From Pseudomonas nitroreducens TX1 (GTDB taxonomy: Bacteria; Pseudomonadota; Gammaproteobacteria; Pseudomonadales; Pseudomonadaceae): a stretch of 64,000 nt of DNA. The translations under genes and the position numbers were made by a program. The notes under the pieces were generated by a model that made no database searches, was not told where the DNA came from, and worked only from the letters and a program-made list of their open reading frames with translations. Below, one piece after another: positions 10,956 through 21,187 of the stretch. The DNA lies in contig NZ_AMZB01000136.1 in the NCBI RefSeq assembly GCF_000313755.1, positions 248,001 through 312,000 of the forward strand, written 5' to 3'. The stretch's first letter is position 1. Each line of letters begins with the position of its first letter.

Positions 10956-11255
10956 ATGAAAGCGCCCCTGATAGTCGCCATCCTAGCCCTTCCCTTCAGC
11001 CTGTCCGCCCACGCGTTCTGCTCCGACCAGGAAGCCGAAGCCAAGGGCAAGCAGGTCGCTGCCAAGGTCACCGAAGTCACCCGCAGCGATCCGCAGCGCG
11101 CGCAGAAGCTCAATGAAAAGCTGGTCGAATTGAACAAGGCTCGCTCCAGCAAACAGCGTCCGGATGACTGCGCCGCCTATGACGACATGCTCAAGGAACT
11201 GAACCAGAGCGCGCCGAAGGTCGACCAGGAAACCGGCAGCAAGCCAAAGCAGTAG
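10956..11255 (+). CDS. Small secreted hypothetical protein
   Basis: A 99-residue protein with a clear signal peptide (MKAPLIVAILALPFSLSAHA, cleavage after about residue 20) and a mature, charged, mostly helical region with two cysteines (about 22 and 72) that could form a periplasmic disulfide. The sequence AEAKGKQVAAKVTEVTRSDPQRAQKLNEKLVEL... suggests an amphipathic helix pair. No family is recognised. The ATG follows a GGAGG site. It sits between arfA and the lytic transglycosylase gene on the same strand. Confidence 0.75.
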   Translation: MKAPLIVAILALPFSLSAHAFCSDQEAEAKGKQVAAKVTEVTRSDPQRAQKLNEKLVELNKARSSKQRPDDCAAYDDMLKELNQSAPKVDQETGSKPKQ

Positions 11256-11523
11256 CCGCTGCGCCATGCCTCCCGCAGACTTCCGATCGCCGCCCGTGTA
11301 GGGCCGCGATAGGCCTTCCCTAGGATGCGCCTGCCGGAGGATGGCGTATAAATCGCTCCTAAAAGACCCATCAGATGCACCACTCGACGGGGCATCTATC
11401 GGGAAGGGGAATTTTCCCGCGTCCGTGTCATCGAACCTGCAGACCCACCGCTTTTGCCCAGGCAGACGCGTCACGGTGGCCATGCTAAGGTGGCCCCTCC
11501 CCTGCCAGTTCCCGAGGAGAGCA

Positions 11524-12780
11524 ATGCGCAAGCCTGTTTCACCTGTTGTCGGCCAACGCTGCCTGCTCGTCGCCGCTCTGTCCCTGGCCAGCTTCGGCCT
11601 GCTGACCTCCTGCACCGAGCCTCCACCCAAGGGCGCAGCCGTAGAGCATGTACAACCAACGCAAAGCTTCGCCCAATGGCGCGACGGCTTTCGTGCGCAA
11701 GCGCTGGCTGCCGGCATCAGCCCGCAGACCTTCGATCAGGCGTTCGAAGGCATCGAACCGGATGACTCGGTGGTGACCGCCGACCGCAGTCAGCCCGAGT
11801 TCACTCGCCCCGTCTGGCAGTACCTGGAAAGCGCCGTCTCCGCGGCGAGAGTGCGCAATGGTCAGGACCGCCTGCTACAGAATGCCGAGGTGCTGCAACG
11901 CATCGACAGCACCTACGGTGTCGACCGCGAAGCCGTGATGGCGATCTGGGGCATGGAGAGCAACTTCGGCCAACAGATGGGCAGCAAGAACGTGGTCCGC
12001 TCGCTGGCTACCCTGGCCTATGAAGGCCGCCGCCCTGACTTCGGCCGCGACCAACTGATCGCCGCGCTGCAGATCATCCAGCACGGTGACGTGCCGGTTA
12101 GCAACATGATCGGCTCCTGGGCTGGCGCCATGGGGCAGACCCAGTTCATTCCCACCACCTACAACCAGTATGCGGTGGATTTTGACGGTGACGGTCGCCG
12201 TGATATCTGGGGCTCATCTGAGGACGCCCTGGCCTCGACCGCCAACTACCTGCATGTGTCGGGCTGGCAGCCCGGCCAGGCCTGGGGATTCGAAGTGAAG
12301 CTACCGCCGGGATTCGACTATTCCCAAGCGGACATGAGCATCCGAAAACCCTTGGCAGAGTGGCAGCGGCTGGGGGTGCAGCCAATGAGCGCCAAACAGT
12401 TCGACGCCCTTAAGACCAACGCCTCGCTGCTACTACCGGCTGGCTATCGGGGTCCGGCATTCCTGATCACGGATAACTTCCGCGCCATCCTCAAGTACAA
12501 CAACTCAACCGCCTACGCCTTGGCTGTTGGGCTGCTGGCCGATAGCTTCAAGGGAGGTGGACAGTTGGTCGGACAGTGGCCGATGGATGAGAATCCGCTC
12601 AGCCGAAGCGAGCGTATTGAGCTTCAACAGAAGTTGACGGATCGCGGCTATGACCCTGGAAGTGTGGACGGCATTATCGGTGCTAATACCCGACATGCGG
12701 TCCGCTCTTTCCAGAAAACTATCAGTTGGCCAGCAGATGGTTATCCGACACAGACACTGCTGATGCGGCTGCGAAAATAA
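11524..12780 (+). CDS. Lytic murein transglycosylase, SltB/MltB family lipoprotein
   Basis: Cleaves the glycan strands of peptidoglycan to 1,6-anhydro products in the periplasm. The 418-residue precursor has a lipobox LLTSC (Cys about 30), the family-3 catalytic segment IWGMESNFG with Glu about 145, then SWAGAMGQTQFIPTTY, AVDFDGDGRRDIW and a C-terminal peptidoglycan-binding domain (about 355-418, LQQKLTDRGYDPGSVDGIIG). Position and lipobox match P. aeruginosa SltB3 as I remember it. The ATG at 11524 after GAGGAGAG is preferred over a 61-residue N-terminal extension. The final ~400 bases are noticeably less GC-rich than the rest of the gene. Confidence 0.93.
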   Translation: MRKPVSPVVGQRCLLVAALSLASFGLLTSCTEPPPKGAAVEHVQPTQSFAQWRDGFRAQALAAGISPQTFDQAFEGIEPDDSVVTADRSQPEFTRPVWQYLESAVSAARVRNGQDRLLQNAEVLQRIDSTYGVDREAVMAIWGMESNFGQQMGSKNVVRSLATLAYEGRRPDFGRDQLIAALQIIQHGDVPVSNMIGSWAGAMGQTQFIPTTYNQYAVDFDGDGRRDIWGSSEDALASTANYLHVSGWQPGQAWGFEVKLPPGFDYSQADMSIRKPLAEWQRLGVQPMSAKQFDALKTNASLLLPAGYRGPAFLITDNFRAILKYNNSTAYALAVGLLADSFKGGGQLVGQWPMDENPLSRSERIELQQKLTDRGYDPGSVDGIIGANTRHAVRSFQKTISWPADGYPTQTLLMRLRK

Positions 12781-12799
12781 ATTGGACACCCAATAAAAA

Positions 12800-12820
12800 G
12801 GGCGCCACGTTGGTGCCCTT
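12800..12820 (+). terminator. Weak terminator after the transglycosylase gene
   Basis: GGGCGCCA/TGGTGCCC stem with a 3-base loop follows an A-run and precedes TT only. The A-rich upstream flank would supply a T-run on the opposite strand, so it may serve the convergent fimbrial operon better. Confidence 0.5.
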
Positions 12821-12851
12821 CTGGCCTAACCGGACCATGCGCTCACTAGTA

Positions 12852-13373
12852 TCAATTATAGGTAAGGTAGAGGTATGTAAAGGTCGAGAGATTACCACCG
12901 GTTACTGGTAATGCCTTGGCATAGTATTTGGCCACATATGTGAAAGTCTTGTTAGTTTCAGTGAAAGTTTCACCCGGATCATTCATTAGATTGATGGCCG
13001 TCGTCCCATCACTTTTGAACAACTGAATTTGCGCGTTTGTGCCGCCTGAACTGGTGTTTTTCAGTGTACCTACGCCAGCATCGACATTCATCGCTGTATC
13101 CCAATTCATTGTCATCGTGGCAGTTGGGCAGTTGCTCAGCACAACATTGAATGATTTTTGATTTTTGCTGAGAGCTCCGATAGAGGTGAAATCACTGCTC
13201 ATAACCGAACTCAGCGGTACGTTAATCTGTGTGGGACCACTGCCGGTTCCGGCAATAGTGCAAGTTCCGTCTATGACCCTCCCTGTAATATTTATCTGCG
13301 CATCCGGGATCGCAAAACAGACATCAACAAACAAGGAGGAAAGCGCTACCGCCAGAAATATTTTCTTCATCAT
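12852..13373 (-). CDS. Minor fimbrial subunit
   Basis: A 173-residue chaperone-usher pilin. It has a signal peptide ending near CFA, an N-terminal extension for donor-strand exchange, the two conserved cysteines (CTIAG near 38 and SNCP near 82) and the C-terminal beta-zipper motif ending YLYLTYN. The gene is strongly AT-rich compared with core genes in the window. It is the last gene of the minus-strand fimbrial cluster, 43 bases after the adhesin gene. Either of two consecutive ATG codons (13373, 13370) could start it. Confidence 0.85.
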   Translation of the reverse strand: MMKKIFLAVALSSLFVDVCFAIPDAQINITGRVIDGTCTIAGTGSGPTQINVPLSSVMSSDFTSIGALSKNQKSFNVVLSNCPTATMTMNWDTAMNVDAGVGTLKNTSSGGTNAQIQLFKSDGTTAINLMNDPGETFTETNKTFTYVAKYYAKALPVTGGNLSTFTYLYLTYN

Positions 13374-13416
13374 ATAGCCTCACCCAAAATTACCCTATGA
13401 AACACCAAAGCCTTAA

Positions 13417-14475
13417 CTACAAATACAACATTGTTATTGTTAAACTTGTATTTGCCTCCCCGGGACCAACGACAGGACTAACCTGATAATATCGAGCCTT
13501 GAGATTTATAACGTACTCACCACCTGTCGAAGGATTATAAGAGCTAAAAGTATTCCAATCACCCAACACAAAAGGACGAGTTCCCGTCGAATCCAGCAAC
13601 TGAACCCCTACTCCCGATGCAGATGAAGTCCCATCCAATGAAACAACAGCCAAAGAAGTGTTCACGACCGAAGTTGTTGACTCAATCATATACCTAATAT
13701 AATTCATATTAGGAGGACAACTATTGAGCCTAACATTTACATCCCGCGCATTGCTTACATAACCAACCCCAGAGAATTCCCATTTATAGTGTTCACCTAG
13801 GTTGACCGAAACGGGTGGAACGTCGCATGCCAGTACTACAAAGGTCGCACTTCCCACAAGCGAAATGTTCTGTATATAGCTTGGGGATGTTACAGGACGG
13901 GAGTCCACTGCTGCCTGCACTGCCAATTGTCCACCATAAGTGACGGTACCACTTGTAATTGGACCAGTTTTAACGAAGGCATATCTGAACGAGTCGCCAA
14001 AGTTCCAACTGGTAGCCGCAGTATTCTTACCGGCCACCACGTTGGTCCAGTCAGCCCCTACAGAGAAAGGATTGGGGAACCAGGAAGAAGCCGTACTATA
14101 TCTTCCGCCAATTATTAGACCTACCCCTGGAACCGTCGTTGGGTAAACCGTATAGCTCACCCCATCCACACTGACAGTACCATTTGATGGCAATACCCCA
14201 CGAGAAAGGACGCCATAAAAGATATTTGCCTGTATGGCACAGTTCGTCCAAACATTGGCTGATCCTTGATAGGACGTCCATGGGGTCAACTGTGTTCCGA
14301 CAACAGCATCCCGCGGGATACTATAAGTACCCGTTGGCACAGTATTTGTACTAGCCGCAGGCGAGGGACCATCACAGGAAATAGCTGCATAACTACTTCG
14401 AGCCACACCACAAAGTAGGAAAAATAAAATGGCGAATAGATACCACCAATCCCCTTTATTTAATCTAGCGACCAT
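13417..14475 (-). CDS. Two-domain fimbrial tip adhesin
   Basis: A 352-residue secreted protein whose length and position after the usher suggest a tip adhesin: signal peptide to about AYA (30), an N-terminal receptor-binding domain (about 31-200, no family recognised, Thr/Ser/Gly-rich) and a C-terminal pilin domain (about 215-352) with cysteines in VLACDVPP and LNSCPP and a terminal beta strand ending TITMLYL. The ATG at 14475 has an AGGTGG site, better than the in-frame GTG at 14484. It is the most AT-rich gene in the window, suggesting horizontal origin or rapid exchange of binding specificity. Confidence 0.8.
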   Translation of the reverse strand: MVARLNKGDWWYLFAILFFLLCGVARSSYAAISCDGPSPAASTNTVPTGTYSIPRDAVVGTQLTPWTSYQGSANVWTNCAIQANIFYGVLSRGVLPSNGTVSVDGVSYTVYPTTVPGVGLIIGGRYSTASSWFPNPFSVGADWTNVVAGKNTAATSWNFGDSFRYAFVKTGPITSGTVTYGGQLAVQAAVDSRPVTSPSYIQNISLVGSATFVVLACDVPPVSVNLGEHYKWEFSGVGYVSNARDVNVRLNSCPPNMNYIRYMIESTTSVVNTSLAVVSLDGTSSASGVGVQLLDSTGTRPFVLGDWNTFSSYNPSTGGEYVINLKARYYQVSPVVGPGEANTSLTITMLYL

Positions 14476-14510
14476 AGTAACCACCTGAATTCCCCAACAA
14501 AATCGTCAAA

Positions 14511-17186
14511 CTACCGTCCCGCAACCTGTGGAGCATCAAGTAGAGCGTGGCAAGTAACATCTATCTTCATGAACGGAGCATCATTGGCCGTACTCGTCGG
14601 CAGTTCATAATTAATTTGGCAACCCTGCCCTGATTTACTACCCCACTTGACGATCAACCGACCTGTGTGATCCAAACCACGAAGGAATATTCGTCCCCCT
14701 TGCCCCACCATAGACAGATTGTTTCCTTTGGCATCCAGTACATCCGCACCGATCGGGATTGCCTCACCGTTATCTCGAGCTACCTGCATCAACACAGGCG
14801 CACCGGTGATGGTGGAGTACTTCAGCATCACGACGGAACCGTAACGTGGTGCGGTCTGTTGCGAGGTGACCTCAAGCTCCACGTCTTTGGAAGTGCCTTT
14901 GGGGTCAAGATCGATGTCGTTACGGCGATAAGGGGTCAGGCCGCCCACGACGGCATACCCGTTGCTAGCGACCTTGGCGCCGACGTTAGTGCTGATGGTG
15001 GCGCCTTCGGCGCCTTTGGCCTCAACCACGGCCATGGTTTCACTCTGGTTCTGCGAGAAGTTGATACCGCCGGGGTGGGCGACGACCGACCCGCGCACAC
15101 CCAATCCCACCTGCTTGTAACTATCGCCCGTACTGAAGTTGGCGTTATAGATAGCTTCCGGCGCACTATAGGAAAGGTTCGCGCCACCGTTATAGGTGCG
15201 GTCACCATCGTATTTGTTGCCCGAGCCATAGATGCCGTAGGACATCTGGTTGTTTTCACCAGCGGAGCCACTCAGGCTGGTCTGGATACTGTTGTTCTTG
15301 CCATTGGTAAAGTTGACGTTGCTGGTCAGTGACATGGGATGGCGATTCCCCATACCAATGGGGACAGTCGCACTCAGCATGTAGGTATTGTCGTACTCGC
15401 CTTTTTCATTGCTGGTTCGTGAAGCGGATAACGCCATCGAGCCCCAGGTGAAGCCAGTATTGATGCCACCCTGGAAGCTGGTATCGCTACTGTCCTTGTT
15501 CCAGTAGTTCTGCTTCGAACCACTGAAGAACAGGGAGCTGCGATCGGTCAACGGCTGGTTGATACCCAACTGATAACGATTGCGCTGCCGATAGAGGCTG
15601 TAGTTATTTTCCCGGTCAGTGCCCCAGGCTTGTGCGAAATCCTGGAAGCTCAGGTAGTTTTCGCTGTTGAAGCGATAGGCAGCAATGGTGAAGTTGGTAT
15701 TCGTCGGTTCCAGCAACTTGCTATAGGTCACGCGGTAGCTCTGACCGCTCATGTCCTTCTTCAGCCCGTATTGGCTGTCATTGAGGTTCTTGGCCTTGGA
15801 CTGCGTCACGTCCGCCGCCAAGGCACCCAGCGACGTGCTCAACGCGAGCCCCCCCTGAGCCGCCGCGTAGTCTTCGGCCACGATGCCGCCGGTATAGGCG
15901 GTCAAGTAGTTGTTGATACCGTACTGGTAGGTACCCTGGGCAAAGTTGGGCTCTCGATCCAGGTTATCGTCACGATACTTGCCCGCCGTTACGCTGTACC
16001 GGGATATGCCAGGGCGAACCAGCTGGTTGATCGACGCGAACGGCACCAGGAATGATTTCACACGGCCATCAGCTTCGGTGATTTCCACCGTCAGGTCACC
16101 GGAGTAGCCGGTGTTGTAGAGGTCGTTGATCTCGAACGGGCCAGGAGCGACGCTGGTTTCATAGATGACGTTGTCGCCCTGCTTTACTCGTACCCGCGCG
16201 TTGGTGTCCGCCACACCGCGAATGTTAGGCGCGAAGCCTCGCTGCGAGTCCGGCAGCATCCGGTCGTCACTGGCAAGCTGTACGCCCGTGTACGGCACGG
16301 AATCGAAGACGGCACTGTCGGTGTAGTACTGACCGGCGGTGAACTGCGACTTCAACGGCGTAACGTCACGTTGGACGTAGGTGCTGATGGAGTTGTAGTT
16401 GCTTGTGGACTTGCTGTTATCCGCCTCGTTACGACTGTAGCTACCGTTATAGCGGGCACGCCACTCGCCCAGGTTCACACCCGCGTTGATGCCCGCGTAA
16501 TAGTTGGTCGAATCGGAACCATGGCTATCGCTTTTGTAGACATTGGTGTCGTACATGAGGAAGCCTGCAGTCACACCGCTATCCCACTCCGATGGATCGA
16601 CGTAGCCGTGGACTTGCCGGCCCAGATACAGTTGCGGCACGGAGATGCTGGCGGAGAGTTCGGACAGGTCGATATCGAGCTTCCCCGACGGGACAACCGC
16701 GTTGAAATCCACGCAATCACCAGTTATCAGCTTCTGCTTTTCCGGGGGCAGCTTGCTGACATCGACACCCAGTTCCGCGAACTGAGAACTCTTGATGCAG
16801 TACGTCGTGCTTGCTTCCTTGCCGCTCCCTTGAGACACCGCACGAACTGGCATCCGGCCCACCCAGGACTGGTTGACGTAAACGTCCAGTCGATACACAC
16901 CTGGCTCTACGGGCGTTCCGTTCTCGAAACGGGACACGTCCACGCTGGGTACGCTACCGCCATGATCGAAGAAGCTGGGGTTGAACTCGGCGACCTCCAA
17001 GGAGCTGGAATTCCGTTTTACGGCAGGCACATCATCCGCCAGGGCAGATGTCGTGCCACAAGCCAGCAAGGCCCCATACAGCAGGCAACATCCCATGGCG
17101 ACAGGGAACCAAGTCGCCCCCATGGCGACTGCGGACGCCAATGGAGTGCGTTGCTGGGAGAGGGAGCCTTGCGTGATATCCATCAT
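14511..17186 (-). CDS. Fimbrial outer-membrane usher
   Basis: An 891-residue FimD/PapC-type usher that assembles and secretes the pilus through a 24-stranded barrel. Visible features are the N-terminal chaperone-binding domain (VAEFNPSFFDHGG near 66), the barrel with the plug domain, the family signature NIRGVADTNARVRVKQGDNVIYE-like segment and the C-terminal domains with a cysteine pair (GQGCQINYELP and DVTCHALL). The N terminus is unusually long before the signal core, so translation may start at an internal ATG such as 17123. It follows the chaperone gene after 135 noncoding bases. Confidence 0.95.
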   Translation of the reverse strand: MMDITQGSLSQQRTPLASAVAMGATWFPVAMGCCLLYGALLACGTTSALADDVPAVKRNSSSLEVAEFNPSFFDHGGSVPSVDVSRFENGTPVEPGVYRLDVYVNQSWVGRMPVRAVSQGSGKEASTTYCIKSSQFAELGVDVSKLPPEKQKLITGDCVDFNAVVPSGKLDIDLSELSASISVPQLYLGRQVHGYVDPSEWDSGVTAGFLMYDTNVYKSDSHGSDSTNYYAGINAGVNLGEWRARYNGSYSRNEADNSKSTSNYNSISTYVQRDVTPLKSQFTAGQYYTDSAVFDSVPYTGVQLASDDRMLPDSQRGFAPNIRGVADTNARVRVKQGDNVIYETSVAPGPFEINDLYNTGYSGDLTVEITEADGRVKSFLVPFASINQLVRPGISRYSVTAGKYRDDNLDREPNFAQGTYQYGINNYLTAYTGGIVAEDYAAAQGGLALSTSLGALAADVTQSKAKNLNDSQYGLKKDMSGQSYRVTYSKLLEPTNTNFTIAAYRFNSENYLSFQDFAQAWGTDRENNYSLYRQRNRYQLGINQPLTDRSSLFFSGSKQNYWNKDSSDTSFQGGINTGFTWGSMALSASRTSNEKGEYDNTYMLSATVPIGMGNRHPMSLTSNVNFTNGKNNSIQTSLSGSAGENNQMSYGIYGSGNKYDGDRTYNGGANLSYSAPEAIYNANFSTGDSYKQVGLGVRGSVVAHPGGINFSQNQSETMAVVEAKGAEGATISTNVGAKVASNGYAVVGGLTPYRRNDIDLDPKGTSKDVELEVTSQQTAPRYGSVVMLKYSTITGAPVLMQVARDNGEAIPIGADVLDAKGNNLSMVGQGGRIFLRGLDHTGRLIVKWGSKSGQGCQINYELPTSTANDAPFMKIDVTCHALLDAPQVAGR

Positions 17187-17321
17187 CGATTTCTCTGTTG
17201 ATCCGTCTTCTTGCGGACGAGCTGGTCCACACCCGAGCGAAGGCTGGGTGCGCAGGGAGGAAACGCATTTGGTTCGCTAGCGGGCCAGTTGACGCTTGGC
17301 GTTGCTGGCTGAATCAGGTGC

Positions 17322-18071
17322 TCAAAGCTTGGCTTCAAGCTTCTGCGGCGAGCCCCAGTCGTTCACCCACTGGTAGTCGACCTGGGTTCCAGGGCCAGGG
17401 GCTGTGCTCAGATCATGGAGCGGAAATACTTCGCTGGCTCCAGGGGCAACCATCTTCACTTCCTCAGGCTTGACCTGATAAGTCTTGCCATTGGTCTGGA
17501 CAGTGATAGCGGAGAGCGAGACGTGGAAGGCACCGCTGTTCGTAGCCTTCACTCCATAACCGACGCCACTCTGCACAACCGACCACTTCAGACCCTGGGC
17601 GGACTCAGCGGGAGAACCCGGCAAACCGTCAGGGCGATAGAAAATCTTGAGGCGCGAACGGACGGCCACCTGGAGGAAGTTGGCTTCCTTGTCCTTGGGC
17701 ATGGGCGGAACGTCGAGCACGTTCAGCCAGAAAACGGTTTCCTGCTTCTTGGAAGCAGCGTCATCGCCGGTATAGACAAGGCGCAGCGCCTGCCCCTTCT
17801 TTGGCTCCACCCGCGTAATGGGGGGAGTGATAAGGAACGGGCCGTCGGCCTTGTCCGGCGTCAGCTTGGCATCGCCTTTGTCGACCCAGGCTTGAACAAG
17901 CGACGGCTCTTCCGCGTTATTGGTCATCTTGACCGTCACTTCTCTGTCCTTGGCGGGGTAAACAACGCGGGAGCCAGTAATCACGATGCCAGCACTGGCC
18001 ATGCTGGACCACAGGACGACTGCACTCATGCAGCCGGCAAACCACAGAGACCTGGAAGAAAGCTTGACCAT
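17322..18071 (-). CDS. Periplasmic fimbrial chaperone
   Basis: A 249-residue PapD-like chaperone with a signal peptide ending SMASA and two immunoglobulin-like domains. The subunit-binding G1-strand region appears as NFLQVAVRSRLKIFYRP (about 140), and the domain-1 edge includes VVYPAKDREVTVKMTN and FLITPPITRVEPKKGQALRLVY with the conserved Arg/Lys pair for the pilin carboxylate. The ATG at 18071 starts at the signal peptide; an upstream extension in frame lacks support. It lies between the major pilin and usher genes and is the only chaperone in the cluster. Confidence 0.95.
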   Translation of the reverse strand: MVKLSSRSLWFAGCMSAVVLWSSMASAGIVITGSRVVYPAKDREVTVKMTNNAEEPSLVQAWVDKGDAKLTPDKADGPFLITPPITRVEPKKGQALRLVYTGDDAASKKQETVFWLNVLDVPPMPKDKEANFLQVAVRSRLKIFYRPDGLPGSPAESAQGLKWSVVQSGVGYGVKATNSGAFHVSLSAITVQTNGKTYQVKPEEVKMVAPGASEVFPLHDLSTAPGPGTQVDYQWVNDWGSPQKLEAKL

Positions 18072-18158
18072 CACGCACCAACCTTTGAGTAAGACCGCCG
18101 GGAACAAACGTCCCGGCGGGTATTGCAGTCACCCGCTGCGGCCGGAGGCCGCTCGACC

Positions 18159-18665
18159 TTAGTAGGTCAGGGTGATGTAGCCGTAGGTATTGACCAGGCC
18201 AGCGGTGGCCGACAGTACGTTGGCGTAGTACTGGCCGTAGTAGCTGACGGTGGCACTGTTGGAAGCGTCCAGCGTCACTGCGTAGCCAGCGTCGTTGTTC
18301 AGGTCGATCACCTGCTGGTTCTGGTTCAGAACCTGGACCTGCACGTTGGAGCCACCAGCGGTCAGGTTCCTCAGGGCACCAGTGGTGAGGTCGACGTTCG
18401 GCAGCGGCTCCCAACGTACGGTCGGCGCGGCGGTGCAGTCGGTCAGGCTCAGGTCGAACTTCTTGGCACCGGAAACACGGGAGTTGGTGGTGAAGGAGGT
18501 TGCGCCAACCTTCGGCAGGGTGACGGCGACGTCAACCATCGGATCGGAACCGTTGATCTTGCAGGTCTGGTCAACCACTTCACCGTCGAAGGTGACTTTG
18601 ACGTCAGCGGCGTAAGCGCTGATGGAGGCAGCAGAAACCAGGGCAGCTACGAGCAGCTTTTTCAT
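18159..18665 (-). CDS. Major fimbrial subunit
   Basis: A 168-residue pilin: signal peptide to SAYA (20), donor-strand extension ADVKVTFDGEVVDQTC, a disulfide pair (Cys in DQTCKING and in LTDCTA) and the C-terminal donor-strand acceptor motif ending YGYITLTY. As the first gene of the minus-strand cluster and preceded by a long noncoding region, it is expected to be the most expressed rod subunit. Its base composition is close to the core genome, unlike the adhesin and minor subunit genes at the cluster's other end. Confidence 0.92.
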   Translation of the reverse strand: MKKLLVAALVSAASISAYAADVKVTFDGEVVDQTCKINGSDPMVDVAVTLPKVGATSFTTNSRVSGAKKFDLSLTDCTAAPTVRWEPLPNVDLTTGALRNLTAGGSNVQVQVLNQNQQVIDLNNDAGYAVTLDASNSATVSYYGQYYANVLSATAGLVNTYGYITLTY

Positions 18666-19051
18666 TTGAATTTCTCAGCAGTGTTCTGGGAGGCCGGGGT
18701 TATCCTTCCAGGGAGTCGAGCCACATCGTTGTTCCCCCGTGGCACATGGCGCTGCCCGTTGGATGAGGGCTAGCGACGTCGACGATTTTCCAGACTGCTG
18801 GACCTGGGCGCTGTCGGCGACTCCCTCACGACCTATCAGAATTTTCTTGTTCAAAGCCGATCGAAGGGAGTTCAACGTATTCAGAACTTGCGAGGTGGTT
18901 GGGGATCAGCGACGGGCTCGCTGCGGATGACGGAGCCGGGAGAGCGACACAGCGGACATTTCAGCGATGCCGATGTTGGCGAGGTAATGCTGAGATAAAA
19001 GAAAAAGGCCGCGTCCCAGGCAGGAGGCGGCCTTGTTCAAAGCGGGCAGGA
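18666..19051. other. Intergenic: lipA terminator and fimbrial promoter region
   Basis: The right end holds the minus-strand terminator of lipA (18996-19034). The remaining ~330 bases upstream of the major pilin probably contain the fimbrial promoter and regulatory sites, with an AT-rich patch near 18835-18875, but I cannot place a convincing -35/-10 pair. No ORF with a ribosome site is seen. Confidence 0.5.
18996..19034 (-). terminator. Rho-independent terminator after lipA
   Basis: In the minus strand, AAGGCCGC pairs with GCGGCCTT around a 14-base loop and is followed by TTTTTCTTTT. Confidence 0.85.
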
Positions 19052-20047
<996 letters not shown>

Positions 20048-20052
20048 CTAGG

Positions 20053-20697
20053 TTAGATCCCGCCCGTTAGGGTCTTCTGTGCCGCGTAGCCAAGGCGTTC
20101 GACGAGTTCGCCACGCAGGCGCTCGCGCACATCGGCCAATGCGATGGGGCCCGCCAGCTCTCGCAGCTGGGTCATGGCCATGCCTGCGTAACCGCAGGGA
20201 TTGATGCGTCGAAAGGGTTCCAGATCCATGTCCACGTTCAGCGCCAGGCCATGGAAGGAGCGGCCGTTGCGGATGCGCAGGCCAAGGGATGCGATCTTCG
20301 CGCCGTCTACATAGACGCCCGGAGCGTCAGGTTTGGACACAGCGGTGACGCCGTAGCTGCTCAGCAGGCCGATAAGGCTCTGCTCGATGCGTGAGACAAG
20401 GTCACGGACGCCAATGCCGGAGCGGCGCACATCGAGCAATAGATAAGCCACAAGCTGGCCGGGGCCGTGGTAGGTCACCTGGCCGCCGCGGTCGACCTGG
20501 ACGACCGGAATGTCGCCGGGGAACAGCACGTGCTCGGCCTTGCCGGCCTGGCCCTGGGTGAATACGCGCTCGTGCTCGAGCAGCCAGACCTCATCGGGCG
20601 TAGCGGCTTCGCGCTCGGCGGTGAAGCGCTGCATGGCGTGCCAGGTCGGCTCGTAAGGGAGGATACCCAGCTCACGAAAGCCCAGCGTTTCGCCCAT
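20053..20697 (-). CDS. lipB: Octanoyl-ACP:protein octanoyltransferase
   Basis: Moves octanoate from acyl carrier protein to lipoyl domains, the substrate-making step for LipA. The 214-residue protein carries the family segment [21 protein letters not shown] (about 70-90), the catalytic Cys in NPCGYAGM (about 178) and the partnering Lys in [14 protein letters not shown] (about 143). Its ATG overlaps the ybeD stop as TGATG, implying coupled translation. Confidence 0.98.
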   Translation of the reverse strand: MGETLGFRELGILPYEPTWHAMQRFTAEREAATPDEVWLLEHERVFTQGQAGKAEHVLFPGDIPVVQVDRGGQVTYHGPGQLVAYLLLDVRRSGIGVRDLVSRIEQSLIGLLSSYGVTAVSKPDAPGVYVDGAKIASLGLRIRNGRSFHGLALNVDMDLEPFRRINPCGYAGMAMTQLRELAGPIALADVRERLRGELVERLGYAAQKTLTGGI

Positions 20698-20996
20698 CAG
20701 AGCACCATGTGGACGCGACCGGTGGCGCGCAGGTCTTTATGGATGTTCTGCAGTTGGTCGACGCCGGTGGCGGTGATCAGCACCTGCACGGACAGGAAGC
20801 GGCCGTTGCGGCTGTCACGGGTGACCAGGGTGGTGATGTCGAGTTCCGGCGCATGGCGCTGGATGACTTCGATGACCAGATCGGAGAATCCTTCGCCGGC
20901 ATCGCCGATGACCTTGATCGGATAGCGTTCGCAGGGAAACTCGATCTTCGGCGCGGGTTGTTCTGTGGTATCGACAGAATCAGGGGTATCAGTCAT
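20697..20996 (-). CDS. ybeD: YbeD-family protein (DUF493)
   Basis: A 99-residue protein with a DUF493 domain: [18 protein letters not shown] near 20-38 and [15 protein letters not shown] near 63-77, an ACT-like ferredoxin fold. E. coli YbeD lies in the same position before lipB. It has been proposed to play a regulatory role, but this is not settled. The first ~20 residues are Asp/Thr/Glu-rich and disordered. Confidence 0.93.
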   Translation of the reverse strand: MTDTPDSVDTTEQPAPKIEFPCERYPIKVIGDAGEGFSDLVIEVIQRHAPELDITTLVTRDSRNGRFLSVQVLITATGVDQLQNIHKDLRATGRVHMVL

Positions 20997-21154
20997 GGCT
21001 CTCGCGGGCGGGTGGCCCGCCTCCGCATGAGCGTCCGGGATCGGGGCGCTCCGGGTGGATCGGACGACGGCTGCCGGGCCACTGGAGGGACCGGGCAGTC
21101 GCAGGCGGGCATTTTACCCGAGTTTGCGACTGCGCGGGCGGGTCAATCCGGGCC

Positions 21155-21164
21155 TTGTATACAA
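21155..21164. promoter_or_regulatory. TTGTATACAA palindrome upstream of ybeD
   Basis: A perfect 10-base palindrome in the 190-base gap between dacC and ybeD. It resembles GntR-type half-site symmetry, but a regulator cannot be named. Confidence 0.3.
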
Positions 21165-21187
21165 AAGTGCAAGGTCGGGACGAGCGG

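Noticed and set aside
11341-11523. N-terminal extension of the SltB3-like transglycosylase
   Set aside because: The lipoprotein signal begins at 11524 with a GAGGAG site; an extension of 61 residues would bury the signal peptide.
17187-17321. Possible small gene or insertion remnant between fimbrial chaperone and usher genes
   Set aside because: No inverted terminal repeats, target duplications or ORF with a ribosome site can be seen in the 135 bases.
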